Source: Xiheicaenibacterium sp046351325
GTDB lineage: Bacteria; Myxococcota_A; Polyangia; Polyangiales; Polyangiaceae
Length of the DNA stretch: 64,000 nt
Assembly (NCBI GenBank): GCA_046351325.1
Contig: JAXLYR010000002.1
Location: 434,001 to 498,000 of the forward strand
Direction of reading: 5' to 3'
Below are positions 44,072 through 52,886 of the stretch, one piece after another. The translations under genes and the position numbers were made by a program. The notes beneath the pieces are model-generated. The model was not told the DNA's origin, ran no database searches, and was given only the letters and a program-made list of their open reading frames with translations. Positions within the stretch are counted from its first letter, which is position 1; each line of letters opens with the position of its first letter.

Positions 44072-45313
44072 ATGAACGACGCACTTTCTTTTCGACGAGC
44101 GCTCCTCTCCAGCATCTTGGTCGGGCTCGGCGCGCTCGGCCCCGTCGGCTGCGGCGACGACGCGAGCTCGGGCGGCTCCGGGGGCAGCGGCGGCTCGGAC
44201 GGTGGGGCCGGCGGCACCACTGGCACCAACGCAGGGGGTGACAGCAGTGTAGGTGGTGCGAGCGCCGGCGGCGCGAACGCGGGTGGAGCTGGCGGCGCGA
44301 TCGGTGACGGCGGCGCGGGCGGCGCCTCCGGTCAAGAAGACGTCGAGCGTTGCTTCACGACGGCGGTCGCGTGCCCCGCTCCTGCGGACGCCGCGGCCGT
44401 CTTCGGCAGCTGCACGGACACCGCGGAGTACATCACCGCGTGGCTCTCCGGCCCAACGGAGGTCAACGGACAATGTTGTTACCAAGTCGACGTGACCGCG
44501 CCGAACAACGCCAACTGCGTCGCGATCGGTCGCCCGCTCATGATCGACGAGCGCCCGCAGGTCGCGCGCGTCGGCACGGGCAGCGTCGGTTGGCGTGAGG
44601 CTCGTGCCCCCGAGGTCGCGAGCCTCGGCCCCGAGGTCCGCGAGGCCCTCGCGCGCGAGTGGGCCCGCGACGGCGCTTACGAGCACGCGAGCGTCGCGAG
44701 CTTCGGCAAGCTCGCGCTCGAGCTCGTCGCGTTCGGCGCCCCCTCCGAGCTCGTCGAGGACGCGCACGTCGCGGCGCTCGACGAGGTCCGCCACGCGAAG
44801 ACAGCGTTCGCCCTCACTTCGGCCTACGGCGGCGTCGAGGTCGGACCGCTCGAGCTCCCCGCGCTCCGCCGACTCGAGCTCGCGCAGTCGCTCGAGGAGC
44901 TCGCGGCCGCCGCCGTCCTCGAGGGCTGCTACGGCGAGACGCTCGCGGCCGCCGCGCTCTACTTCGCCGCCGAGCGCGCCGTCGATCCCGTCGTCCGAGC
45001 CATCCTGCGCACCACGGCCGCCGAGGAGAGCCGTCACGCCGCGCTCGCTTACCGCGTTGTAAAGTGGGCGATCCGCGAGGGCGGCGCGCCCGTTCGCGAC
45101 GCGGCGAGGGTGGCGGCGTCGCGCGCGCTCGCCATGGCCGAGGCCGCCGTCGAGGGCCCGGCAGAGGGCGCTTCGGATGACAATGCTGTAACCGCATCGC
45201 TCGCGGCCCACGGCCGCCTCTCCGCGAAGGAGCAGGCGCGCGAGAACCTGAGCACCGCCCGTGACGTCGTTCGCCCCGCGCTCGTGGTCCTCTTCGGTGG
45301 CAGAGAAAATTAG
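44072..45313 (+). CDS. Lipoprotein with ferritin-like diiron domain
   Basis: A 413-residue exported protein. The signal peptide ends in GPVGC (Cys27), then a Gly/Ser/Ala spacer (about 30-85). A small Cys-rich domain (about 88-150: RCFTTAVACPAP, GSCTD, QCCYQV) precedes a four-helix bundle (about 185-400). The bundle has the ferritin-like ligand pattern: Glu in YEHAS, Glu-x-x-His in LDEVRHAK, Glu in LEGCYGE, and Glu-x-x-His in AEESRHAAL. The spacing suits a diiron centre outside the cytoplasm, perhaps for metal oxidation, peroxide handling or electron transfer. GGAGG lies about 8 bp upstream of the start. The gene probably belongs to the STAND regulator across the intergenic repeat array. Confidence 0.8.
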   Translation: MNDALSFRRALLSSILVGLGALGPVGCGDDASSGGSGGSGGSDGGAGGTTGTNAGGDSSVGGASAGGANAGGAGGAIGDGGAGGASGQEDVERCFTTAVACPAPADAAAVFGSCTDTAEYITAWLSGPTEVNGQCCYQVDVTAPNNANCVAIGRPLMIDERPQVARVGTGSVGWREARAPEVASLGPEVREALAREWARDGAYEHASVASFGKLALELVAFGAPSELVEDAHVAALDEVRHAKTAFALTSAYGGVEVGPLELPALRRLELAQSLEELAAAAVLEGCYGETLAAAALYFAAERAVDPVVRAILRTTAAEESRHAALAYRVVKWAIREGGAPVRDAARVAASRALAMAEAAVEGPAEGASDDNAVTASLAAHGRLSAKEQARENLSTARDVVRPALVVLFGGREN

Positions 45314-45446
45314 GGCCACCCTCCCCACCCAATCGACAGGCCGACCGGGCGCTACCGCGCCCCGGCGCGTTCTCGCCTGGCGCGCACGAGCTCGACGAGG
45401 CGGAGCGCCGCGCGACGCGCCCCCGAAAGCGGTAACAGCGCTGTCA
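44239..45446. repeat. Cluster of five TGACA-N4-TGTAA-type dyads
   Basis: Sites: 44239-44252 (TGACA-GCAG-TGTAG), 44468-44481 (GGACA-ATGT-TGTTA), 45049-45062 (TTACC-GCGT-TGTAA), 45178-45191 (TGACA-ATGC-TGTAA) and 45433-45446 (TAACA-GCGC-TGTCA, reverse TGACA-GCGC-TGTTA). Four lie in the ferritin-like gene, in varied reading contexts, and the fifth near the 3' end of the LysR gene. Confidence 0.55.
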
Positions 45447-46266
45447 GCTTGAAGAGCGTCGACGGCGGTCCCGCGAGCGCCCTCAGCCTGCCCGTCGCGA
45501 GCTCGTCTCGGATGCTGATCCGCGGGAAATACCCGAGGAACTCGCCCTCCTCGGCGAGCGACACCGCCATCCGCAAGAGCTCGATCGTCGCCCCGACGTT
45601 GCGCGGCCAGCTCGCGTCGGGGAATTGGTCGAGGCTCGGCAGGTGCTCGAGCCCCCAGAAGCGCGGGACGACGCTCGGGTACCGCGCGAGGTCGGCGCGC
45701 GTCACCGTCCTCTGCTTCGCCAGCGGGTGGGCTTGCCCGCACACCAGCACTCCGCGCGTCGCGCCGAGCTCGACCGCTTTGACCGCGGGGGACTCGACCG
45801 AGCCGATCGTGAACGCGACGTCCGCGCGGCCGCTCTGCACGAGCTCGACCATCCGCTGCGGGATGCTCTCGTAGGTGCGCGTGAGCACGCTCGGTTGCTC
45901 GCGGCGGAGCGCGGTCACCGCGCTCGGCAGGAGGTACGGCGAGAAGACCTCCATCGCGAGCACCGTGAGCTCGCTCGCGAGCTCGGTGCCCCGCGCGAGG
46001 CTGGCGAGGCGCACAGCATCGTCGGTGAGGGCCCGCATCGGACCGACGAGGCGCTCGCCCTCCGCGGTCAGGCGAGAGCCCTGCACCCCGCGGTGCATGA
46101 GTCGAACGCCGAGCGCTGCCTCGAGTCGCTGCAAGGCCTTCGTCAGGGCGGCCGCGGTCACGTGGACCCTGCGCGCGCCCGCGTGCAGCGACCCGGCGTC
46201 GACGGCGGCGAGGAAGTAGCGCACGTCGAAGAGCGAGAGGTCGACCCCGGGACTGGTATTTCCCAT
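45352..46266 (-). CDS. LysR-family transcriptional regulator
   Basis: A 304-residue LysR regulator. The N-terminal helix-turn-helix (about 8-66) includes YFLAAVDAGSLHAGARRVHV, AALTKALQRLEAALG and LMHRGVQGSRLTAEG. The substrate-binding domain (about 95-295) has two alpha/beta lobes, with LTVLAMEVFSPYLLP and VAFTIGS. The ligand is unknown. It is divergent from a small lipoprotein gene across an AT-rich 77-bp gap holding a LysR-type dyad. Confidence 0.92.
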   Translation of the reverse strand: MGNTSPGVDLSLFDVRYFLAAVDAGSLHAGARRVHVTAAALTKALQRLEAALGVRLMHRGVQGSRLTAEGERLVGPMRALTDDAVRLASLARGTELASELTVLAMEVFSPYLLPSAVTALRREQPSVLTRTYESIPQRMVELVQSGRADVAFTIGSVESPAVKAVELGATRGVLVCGQAHPLAKQRTVTRADLARYPSVVPRFWGLEHLPSLDQFPDASWPRNVGATIELLRMAVSLAEEGEFLGYFPRISIRDELATGRLRALAGPPSTLFKLTALLPLSGARRAALRLVELVRARRERAGAR

Positions 46267-46269
46267 GAG

Positions 46270-46287
46270 TTAATACCATATCAATAA
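46270..46287. promoter_or_regulatory. AT-rich imperfect dyad, candidate LysR box
   Basis: TTAATACCA followed directly by TATCAATAA forms a partial inverted repeat immediately upstream of the LysR start, with T-N-A spacing compatible with LysR boxes. The whole 46267-46310 stretch is strikingly AT-rich for this genome and should contain the promoters of both divergent genes. Confidence 0.4.
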
Positions 46288-46343
46288 CCATTCACTTTTT
46301 CTTCATATAGGCAGGGCGCATGGTGCCCCGAGGAGGTTCCTTC

Positions 46344-47459
46344 ATGGGGCGACGGGGATGGGTGTTTTGCGCGCTGCTCGCGGCGGGCTGTGGGTCGCGC
46401 GTCGAGGTCGGAGCAGGAGCGGGCGGCGGCGCCGGTGGCGTCGAGGTCGTCGGTGGCGCCCCGCTCGGGGGAGCCCCGCTCGGTGGGGGATCGCTCGGTG
46501 GGGGATCGCTCGGTGGCGGTGGGGCAGGTGGCGGCGAGCCCCCGCTCTGGGAGGACGCCGCAGCGGCTCCCTTCGAGTGCGGCGAGCACACGGCGACGAG
46601 CCTCGACGCCACCCACGTGCTCATCGTCGGGGAGTGTTCGACCGAGGCGCAGGCGGTCACCGCGGCCGTCTATGCCTACGAGGAGCGAGCGTTTCAGCTC
46701 GTTGCGCTCGACGCTCCTCTCGAGGCGATCCGCTGGCACGCCGCGATCGCGCTCGGGGGTGGTCGCGCGGCGCTCGTGCTCTCGGACGGCTCGACGCGCA
46801 CGTTCTCGCTCGCGTCGGGCTTTCAGGCGGGGCCCTCGCTCGCGGTCGCGCGGGCGCAACCGAGCCTCGTCGCCGAGGGCGACGCAGTGCGAATCGTTGG
46901 AGGTGAAACGATCGGCGCGCTCCTCACCGAGACCGAGATCGTCGACTTCGCGAAGGGCAGCGTCGTCGCGGCTCCGAGCCTCCTCGTCGGGCGCCTCGGC
47001 GCGGCGACCGTGAGGCTCGCAGACGGCTCGATCCTCGTCCTCGGTGGGGCTGACGAGGCCGTCCCCGCCGAGCGCGCGGCGAGCTTCGCCGGGCCCTTCG
47101 AGGGGATCGAAAACGTCGCTGGGCTCGCGAGCGGGACAGCGGCGCTGCCGCTCGGCGGGGGCGGCGCGCTCGCGACCGACACCTACGCGACCGCGCGCTA
47201 CGACGGAGCCTTCGGACCACGCCTCGAACACGAGGTGACGTTCGCTCCAGCGATCGCGCTCGGCAGCGGTCGCATCTACGTGGCGGGCACGGGGCTCTGG
47301 AGCGGCGATCTCCGCGTCGAGCGCGCGACCGCTTCGGGAGCGCTCGAGCTCTACGCGACGCGCGACGCTGCGGGGGAGGGGACGAGCCTCACCGCCGTCG
47401 GCGACCACCACCTCCTCGTGCTCTCACGGGACGCGCACCTCCTCAGGCTCATCGATTGA
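46344..47459 (+). CDS. Lipoprotein with kelch-like beta-propeller repeats
   Basis: A 371-residue predicted lipoprotein. The signal MGRRGWVFCALLAAGC gives Cys16; a Gly-rich spacer with four GGAPLGG/GGGSLGG units follows (about 25-65). The body holds kelch-like blades: THVLIVGECSTEAQ, RVRIVGGE-like AVRIVGGETIG, ADGSILVLGGADEA and SGRIYVAGTGLW. No catalytic residues are evident. A strong ribosome site AGGAGG at 46331-46336, 7 bp before the ATG at 46344, decides this start over an ATG at 46320. Confidence 0.8.
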   Translation: MGRRGWVFCALLAAGCGSRVEVGAGAGGGAGGVEVVGGAPLGGAPLGGGSLGGGSLGGGGAGGGEPPLWEDAAAAPFECGEHTATSLDATHVLIVGECSTEAQAVTAAVYAYEERAFQLVALDAPLEAIRWHAAIALGGGRAALVLSDGSTRTFSLASGFQAGPSLAVARAQPSLVAEGDAVRIVGGETIGALLTETEIVDFAKGSVVAAPSLLVGRLGAATVRLADGSILVLGGADEAVPAERAASFAGPFEGIENVAGLASGTAALPLGGGGALATDTYATARYDGAFGPRLEHEVTFAPAIALGSGRIYVAGTGLWSGDLRVERATASGALELYATRDAAGEGTSLTAVGDHHLLVLSRDAHLLRLID

Positions 47460-47478
47460 CCAGCCGGATCGAACACAG

Positions 47479-48477
47479 TCAAAGACCGAGCTTGTCGAGC
47501 AGCGTCGTCGGATGGGGCATTTCGGCCGCTGCCAAGCCGAGGGCGCGCGCGGCCTCGAGCATGGGATGCGTGTCCGGTGAAGTGTCGCGCACGGCCTCGC
47601 CCGCGGGGGCGAGGCGGTGGAGCAGCGTCGCTCCGACCCAATCGACGGCGACGGGATCGCTCGACGCCAAGAGCAGGCCGGGGCGCGCGAACTGGGGGCT
47701 ACCGTTCCAACGCGTCGGCCCGCCGCTGACGAGCGCGCTGTGACCATCGAGCAGGTGCAGCACCGGCCGAACGAAGCTCGCGATCTCGGCGATCTGCTTG
47801 TGGAGTCGCGTGGGATCGTGCACGCGCAGGTTGCCCTCGCGCGCGCGATCCTCGGCCTTCACCGTGCCGAGCAGGTTCTTCAAAGAGAGGGTGAAGCCGC
47901 TTATGAAATGCGTCTTGAGGACCGCGAGGTTCACGACGTGCGCCTCGCGACAAAGCGCTGGGACGCGCACGGGCCCCACCCAACTCTGCACTTGCTCGGG
48001 CGGGATCTCGATGAAGCCGAGCGGATCGTCGAAGACGACGACCTCCGCGCCGGCGGCGCGGGCCGCGGGCGCGATGCCATTTTCCTCGAGGTTCTCCCTT
48101 GTTCCCATATCGCCGTAAAAGGAACGATCGCCGACGAGGACGTGAGCCCCCTTGTCGACCAAGGCGCGCGCGAGCCGCGACACGAGCGCCGGATTGGTGG
48201 AGAACGGGTAGGGATCACCCGAGTTGGTGTTCACCTTGAGGAGCACCGTGTCGCCCCGGCTCACGAGGTCGAAGAACCCGGACGCGGCGAGCACCGCGTC
48301 GAACGCGCGCTCGAAGTCAGGGTCTCGCGCCGCGTGGAGACCCGGGACTCCGCTCACGAGGGTGCTTGGAGGTTGGCTCGCGGGTTGGCTCGCGGGGCGC
48401 GTGAGGCAGCCGGCGCAGGCGGACGCGAGGCCCGCGAGCGCTGACCGCCTTGTCAGTCGAATGGGGGCGTCGGACAT
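47479..48477 (-). CDS. DUF362 domain protein with Tat-type signal
   Basis: A 332-residue exported protein. The N-terminus has twin arginines and a hydrophobic stretch (LTRRSALAGLASACAGC), suggesting Tat export and possibly lipidation at Cys24. The mature part is DUF362: VLLKVNTNSGDPYPFSTNP, FSLKN-like FTLSLKNLLGTVK and LVVKTH-like VLKTHFISGF. DUF362 proteins often accompany Fe-S ferredoxin domains; none is fused here. It is convergent with the kelch-like lipoprotein gene, 19 bp apart. Confidence 0.85.
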   Translation of the reverse strand: MSDAPIRLTRRSALAGLASACAGCLTRPASQPASQPPSTLVSGVPGLHAARDPDFERAFDAVLAASGFFDLVSRGDTVLLKVNTNSGDPYPFSTNPALVSRLARALVDKGAHVLVGDRSFYGDMGTRENLEENGIAPAARAAGAEVVVFDDPLGFIEIPPEQVQSWVGPVRVPALCREAHVVNLAVLKTHFISGFTLSLKNLLGTVKAEDRAREGNLRVHDPTRLHKQIAEIASFVRPVLHLLDGHSALVSGGPTRWNGSPQFARPGLLLASSDPVAVDWVGATLLHRLAPAGEAVRDTSPDTHPMLEAARALGLAAAEMPHPTTLLDKLGL

Positions 48478-48535
48478 CTTCGTCGATAGGACGCCAGCCG
48501 CGGCCGACCGTTAACAGCCCGCCCCCAGCTCGGCG

Positions 48536-51500
48536 CTACATGCTGCGTCGATATTGGCCGCCGACCTCGTAGAGCGCCTGCGAGAGCTGCCCGAGCGTCG
48601 CGACCTTCGCCGTCTCCATCAAGGTCTCGAAGAGGTTCTTGCCTTGGGTCGCCGCGCGCTTGAGGTCATCGAGGGCGCGCGCCGTCCGGTCTTCGCTCCT
48701 CGCCTGGAACGCGCGCCGCGACGCGATGGCGTACTCCTTCTCCTCTTTGGTCGAGCGGATGACCTCCTTCGGCAGGATGGTCGGCGAGCCGTTCGGGTCG
48801 AGGAAAGTGTTCACGCCGATGATGGGGAGTTCCCCGGTGTGCTTCAGCGACTCGTAGTGGAGCGACTCCTCCTGAATCTTCGTCCGCTGATACATCCGCT
48901 CCATCGCGCCGAGCACGCCGCCCCGCTCGGAGAGGGCGCGGAACTCACGCAGGACCGCCTGCTCGACGAGATCCGTCAGCTCCTCGATCGCGAACGAGCC
49001 CTGCAGCACGTTCTCCGACTTTGCGAGCCCGAGCTCCTCGTTGATGATGAGCTGGATCGCGAGGGCGCGGCGGACGCTCTCCTCCGTCGGGGTGGTGATG
49101 GCCTCGTCGTAGGCGTTCGTGTGGAGCGAGTTGCAGTTGTCGTAAATGGCATAGAGCGCCTGGAGCGTCGTGCGGATGTCGTTGAACGCGATCTCCTGGG
49201 CGTGCAGGCTCCGACCCGAAGTCTGGATATGGTACTTGAGCTTCTGCGAGCGCTCGTTAGCACCATATTTGTTCTTCATCGCCTTGGCCCAGATGCGGCG
49301 GGCCACGCGGCCGATGACTGCGTATTCGGGGTCGACGCCGTTCGAGAAGAAGAAGGACAGATTCGGCGCGAAGTCGTCGACGTGCATCCCGCGAGACAGG
49401 TAGTACTCGACGAAGGTGAACCCGTTCGCGAGGGTGAAGGCGAGCTGGGTTATCGGGTTCGCCCCGGCCTCGGCGATGTGATAGCCGCTTATCGAGACCG
49501 AATAGAAATTGCGGACTTTGTTCGCGATGAAATACGCCTGAATGTCGCCCATCATCCGTAGGGCGAACTCGGTCGAGAAGATGCAGGTGTTCTGCGCCTG
49601 GTCCTCTTTCAGGATGTCGGCCTGCACGGTGCCGCGGACGACCGACAAGGTCTTCGCCTTGAGTTTGTCGTAGGTCTCGCGCGGCAGGACCTCGTCGCCC
49701 GAGACGCCGAGCAGCATGAGGCCGAGGCCGTCGTTGCCCTCCGGCAGCGGGCCGCGGTAGCGCGGGCGCTCGACGCCGCGCGCGCGGAAGAGGGCGTCGA
49801 GCTTCTCCTCGACCGCCGCGGTCTGACCATGCTCGCGGATGTAGCGCTCACACGCCTGGTCGATCGCCGCGTTCATGTAGAACGCGAGGATCATCGGCGC
49901 CGGGCCGTTGATCGTCATCGACACGCTGGTCGACGGGTCCGAGAGGTCGAAGCCCGAATAGAGCTTCTTCGCGTCGTCGACGGTCGCGACGCTGACACCG
50001 CTGTTACCGATCTTGCCGTAGATGTCGGGCCGCTCTGCGGGGTCTTCACCGTAGAGCGTCACCGAGTCGAACGCCGTCGAGAGCCGCTTCGCCGGCATCC
50101 CGCGAGAGACATAGTGGAACCGCTTGTTCGTGCGCTCCGGGCCGCCCTCGCCGGCGAACATGCGCGCCGGGTCCTCACCCTCGCGCTTGAGGGGGAAGAC
50201 GCCCGCCGCATACGGGAACTCGCCGGGGACGTTCTCGCGCAGCAGCCAACCGAGGATGTCACCCCAGTCGCGATAGTTCGGCAGGCTGACCTTTCGAACC
50301 TTGGTCTTCGAGAGGGAGGTCGAGACGAGCGGCTGCTCCAGCGTCTTCTCCCGGACTTGGTAGCGGAAGACGTCTTTGCGATAGCGCTCTACGAACTCGG
50401 GCCAAGAGCGGAGCATTCGGCGCGAGTCGCTGTCGAGGCGATCGACCTCTTCCTTGTAGCGGGCGAGGAGCTCCGTCACTGCGGCCGAGTCCCCGGCTGC
50501 GGGCTCGAGCTCGGGGATGACGTCCCACGCGGTCGAGGCCGCGCCACGCAAAGCGCTTATGGCCCCGAACAGCTGATAAGCGCGACGAGCCCGCCCGCTC
50601 TGCTCGGTGACGAACGCGTCGAAGCGATCACTCGACTCGGAGATCTCTGCCAGATAGCGCGTGCGCGAGGCCGGGATGACCGCGGCCGACGGCGCGCGCT
50701 CGGTGACGAGGTCGAGCGCCGACCGGAAGAAGACGCCCGTCTTCTCCGTGAGGAGGCCGCAGATGCGTTGATAGAGGACGTTCGTGCCCGCGTCGTTGAA
50801 CTGCGAGGCGATGGTGCCGTAGACAGGCAGCGCGTCGTCGGCGACGTCGAACGCCTGTCGATTGCGACGCACCTGTTTGCGCACGTCGCGGAGCGCATCC
50901 AGGCTGCCCGGCTTGTCGAACTTGTTGATGGCGACGATCTCGGCGAAGTCGAGCATGTCGATCTTCTCGAGCTGGGTCGCCGCGCCATACTCGCTCGTCA
51001 TCACGTAGAGCGAGACATCGGCGTGCTCGGTGATCTCCGTGTCGCTCTGTCCGATGCCGCTCGTCTCGACGATGACGAGGTCGAAGTCGGCCGCCTTGCA
51101 TATGAGGATAGCGTCGGCGACATAGCGGCTGAGCGCGAGGTTCTGCTGGCGCGTCGCGAGCGACCGCATGTAGACCCGATCGTCCGCGATGGCGTTCATG
51201 CGGATGCGATCACCGAGCAGCGCGCCGCCGCTCTTCCTCCGCGAGGGATCGACCGAGATGACCGCGAGGCTGCGGCGTTGGTTGCCGCCCGCGGTGAAGT
51301 CGCGGAGGAAGCGCCGCACGAGCTCGTCGACGAGCGAGCTCTTGCCGCTGCCGCCAGTGCCCGTGACGCCGAGCACAGGCACGCGCCGAGTCGGCAGAAT
51401 GGGTGCGATGCGGCGCTTCAGCTCGGCGGCGAGGTCGGGCTCGTTCTCGGCGATGGAGATGAGTCGGCCGAGCGCGCCGTGGTTGCGCGCGAGGGCGAGC

Positions 51501-52006
51501 TCGAGATCACGGTCGAGCGAGCTCCCGTCCCCGCGCTGCTCACCGCGCCCGCTCGTCGGGAAATCGCACTTCTCGAGGAGGTCGTTGATCATCCCCTGGA
51601 GCCCGAGCGCGCGGCCGTCGTCCGGCGAGTAGATGCGCGCGATGCCGTAGGCGTGGAGCTCCTCGATCTCGGAGGGCAGGATCGTCCCGCCACCGCCCCC
51701 GAAGATGCGGATGTTCGCGCCCCGCTCCTTCAGGAGGTCGTGCATGTACTTGAAGTACTCGACGTGCCCGCCCTGGTAGCTCGTGACCGCGATGCCCTGC
51801 ACGTCCTCCTCGATCGCGGCGTCGACGATCTCCTTCGCGCCGCGGTTGTGCCCGAGGTGGATGACCTCCGCGCCGGAGCTCTGCAGGATGCGGCGCATGA
51901 TGTTGATGGCTGCGTCGTGCCCGTCGAAGAGCGACGCGGCGGTCACGATGCGCACGTGATGCTTGGGACGATAGGGGTCTACGTGGGCGTGCATCGGCGC
52001 GGACAA
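48536..52006 (-). CDS. icmF: Fused isobutyryl-CoA mutase IcmF
   Basis: A 1156-residue adenosylcobalamin enzyme. The N-terminal B12-binding domain (about 15-150) has LFDGHDAAIN with the axial ligand His30 and FGGGGGTILPSEI. The MeaB-like G-protein chaperone domain (about 190-420) has the P-loop GTGGSGKSSLV near 213 and NKFD. The C-terminal substrate-binding TIM barrel (about 590-1140) ends the protein. IcmF interconverts isobutyryl-CoA and n-butyryl-CoA and loads its own cofactor. The order cobalamin domain, G domain, mutase domain is diagnostic and distinguishes it from MutAB. It is slightly longer than most IcmF proteins (about 1090). Confidence 0.95.
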   Translation of the reverse strand: MSAPMHAHVDPYRPKHHVRIVTAASLFDGHDAAINIMRRILQSSGAEVIHLGHNRGAKEIVDAAIEEDVQGIAVTSYQGGHVEYFKYMHDLLKERGANIRIFGGGGGTILPSEIEELHAYGIARIYSPDDGRALGLQGMINDLLEKCDFPTSGRGEQRGDGSSLDRDLELALARNHGALGRLISIAENEPDLAAELKRRIAPILPTRRVPVLGVTGTGGSGKSSLVDELVRRFLRDFTAGGNQRRSLAVISVDPSRRKSGGALLGDRIRMNAIADDRVYMRSLATRQQNLALSRYVADAILICKAADFDLVIVETSGIGQSDTEITEHADVSLYVMTSEYGAATQLEKIDMLDFAEIVAINKFDKPGSLDALRDVRKQVRRNRQAFDVADDALPVYGTIASQFNDAGTNVLYQRICGLLTEKTGVFFRSALDLVTERAPSAAVIPASRTRYLAEISESSDRFDAFVTEQSGRARRAYQLFGAISALRGAASTAWDVIPELEPAAGDSAAVTELLARYKEEVDRLDSDSRRMLRSWPEFVERYRKDVFRYQVREKTLEQPLVSTSLSKTKVRKVSLPNYRDWGDILGWLLRENVPGEFPYAAGVFPLKREGEDPARMFAGEGGPERTNKRFHYVSRGMPAKRLSTAFDSVTLYGEDPAERPDIYGKIGNSGVSVATVDDAKKLYSGFDLSDPSTSVSMTINGPAPMILAFYMNAAIDQACERYIREHGQTAAVEEKLDALFRARGVERPRYRGPLPEGNDGLGLMLLGVSGDEVLPRETYDKLKAKTLSVVRGTVQADILKEDQAQNTCIFSTEFALRMMGDIQAYFIANKVRNFYSVSISGYHIAEAGANPITQLAFTLANGFTFVEYYLSRGMHVDDFAPNLSFFFSNGVDPEYAVIGRVARRIWAKAMKNKYGANERSQKLKYHIQTSGRSLHAQEIAFNDIRTTLQALYAIYDNCNSLHTNAYDEAITTPTEESVRRALAIQLIINEELGLAKSENVLQGSFAIEELTDLVEQAVLREFRALSERGGVLGAMERMYQRTKIQEESLHYESLKHTGELPIIGVNTFLDPNGSPTILPKEVIRSTKEEKEYAIASRRAFQARSEDRTARALDDLKRAATQGKNLFETLMETAKVATLGQLSQALYEVGGQYRRSM
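49993..50006 (+). repeat. Dyad TGACA-CCGC-TGTTA
   Basis: Copy of the 14-bp dyad inside icmF, followed by CC. Confidence 0.45.
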
Positions 52007-52046
52007 TTAGGGTCACGCGCGCCCCGCGGGAAGGTGCTTTTTGGAC

Positions 52047-52769
52047 TCAGGCGCGCGCTTCTTCGAGGCCGAGCTCGGCCTCGAGCGCACGTTGCAGATA
52101 GAGGGCTGCGGCTCGTGTCGGGATCGAGCGCAATACGGCGCGGGTCACGCCGCGCACGTCGACCATGACAATGCTGTAAGTCTTCGCCGCGCCGTCGTGC
52201 TCGTGGACGGTCGAGAGTCGCTCGACGTCGGTCGCGGAGACGTCGAACCCGAGGTAGCTCGGTAGCGGTCCGTGGCGGACCGAGAGGCGGCCGGCGCGCG
52301 CGGTCACCGAGGTCTTGTTGACCACGCTGCAGACGATGCCATAGAGCGACACGATGAGGAGCGCCGTCACGGGGCGCTCGAACGCGCCGTCGGCGTGGGT
52401 CCTCAAGAGCCACCCGAGCACCCCATACCAACCCACCGAGAAGGTGATTTCAGCGAGCGCCGCGCCGTTCGACCATCGCTGCTCGATGAGGAGGCCGGGG
52501 TTCTTCTCCGCGTCCGAATCGGCGCCGGAATCGGCCTCGGTCGCGGCGGTGGGCAGATCGCCTGTGAGCTCGGTGACGAGGGTGCTGCCGCGCAAGAGCG
52601 ATAGGCCGGCAGGCATGGGTGTCGTCGGCGAGAGCGCGTGCACTCGCCAACCGAGCGCGTCGTCTCGCTCGAGCGCCGCTCCACACGGTGCGCAGAGCGT
52701 CACGCCCCGATCGACCTCGACGGGGAGCGCGGCGCCGCACTGCGGACAACCCTTCATAGGGAGCGTCAT
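52047..52769 (-). CDS. Zinc-ribbon membrane protein of unknown function
   Basis: A 240-residue protein. The N-terminal zinc ribbon has two Cys pairs (GCPQCGAALP and TLCAPCGAAL). A linker is followed by hydrophobic segments around FSVGWYGVLGWLL and PVTALLIVSLYGIVCSVV (about 118-160), then a soluble C-terminal part with LSTVHEHDGAAKTYSIVMVD, which looks like a bacterial PH-like domain. No function is recognized. It lies upstream of icmF on the same strand with a 40-bp gap. An ATG four codons downstream is an alternative start. Confidence 0.75.
   Translation of the reverse strand: MTLPMKGCPQCGAALPVEVDRGVTLCAPCGAALERDDALGWRVHALSPTTPMPAGLSLLRGSTLVTELTGDLPTAATEADSGADSDAEKNPGLLIEQRWSNGAALAEITFSVGWYGVLGWLLRTHADGAFERPVTALLIVSLYGIVCSVVNKTSVTARAGRLSVRHGPLPSYLGFDVSATDVERLSTVHEHDGAAKTYSIVMVDVRGVTRAVLRSIPTRAAALYLQRALEAELGLEEARA
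52166..52179 (+). repeat. Dyad TGACA-ATGC-TGTAA
   Basis: Exact-arm copy inside the zinc-ribbon membrane protein gene; its spacer ATGC is identical to the copy at 45178-45191. Confidence 0.5.
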
Positions 52770-52886
52770 GACCTGGCGCCCGTCACGCGTGAAGGGTGTT
52801 CGTCAGGGGGCGCCCTAGCGTCCGCCGAATACGAGCGCGTCGGCACCGTGAGCTCGATGCGGACACTGTCGACCAGATGAACGAGG

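Noticed and set aside
49829..52168. 779-codon plus-strand frame opposite icmF
   Set aside because: icmF is an unmistakable enzyme gene; the opposite frame shows no domain.
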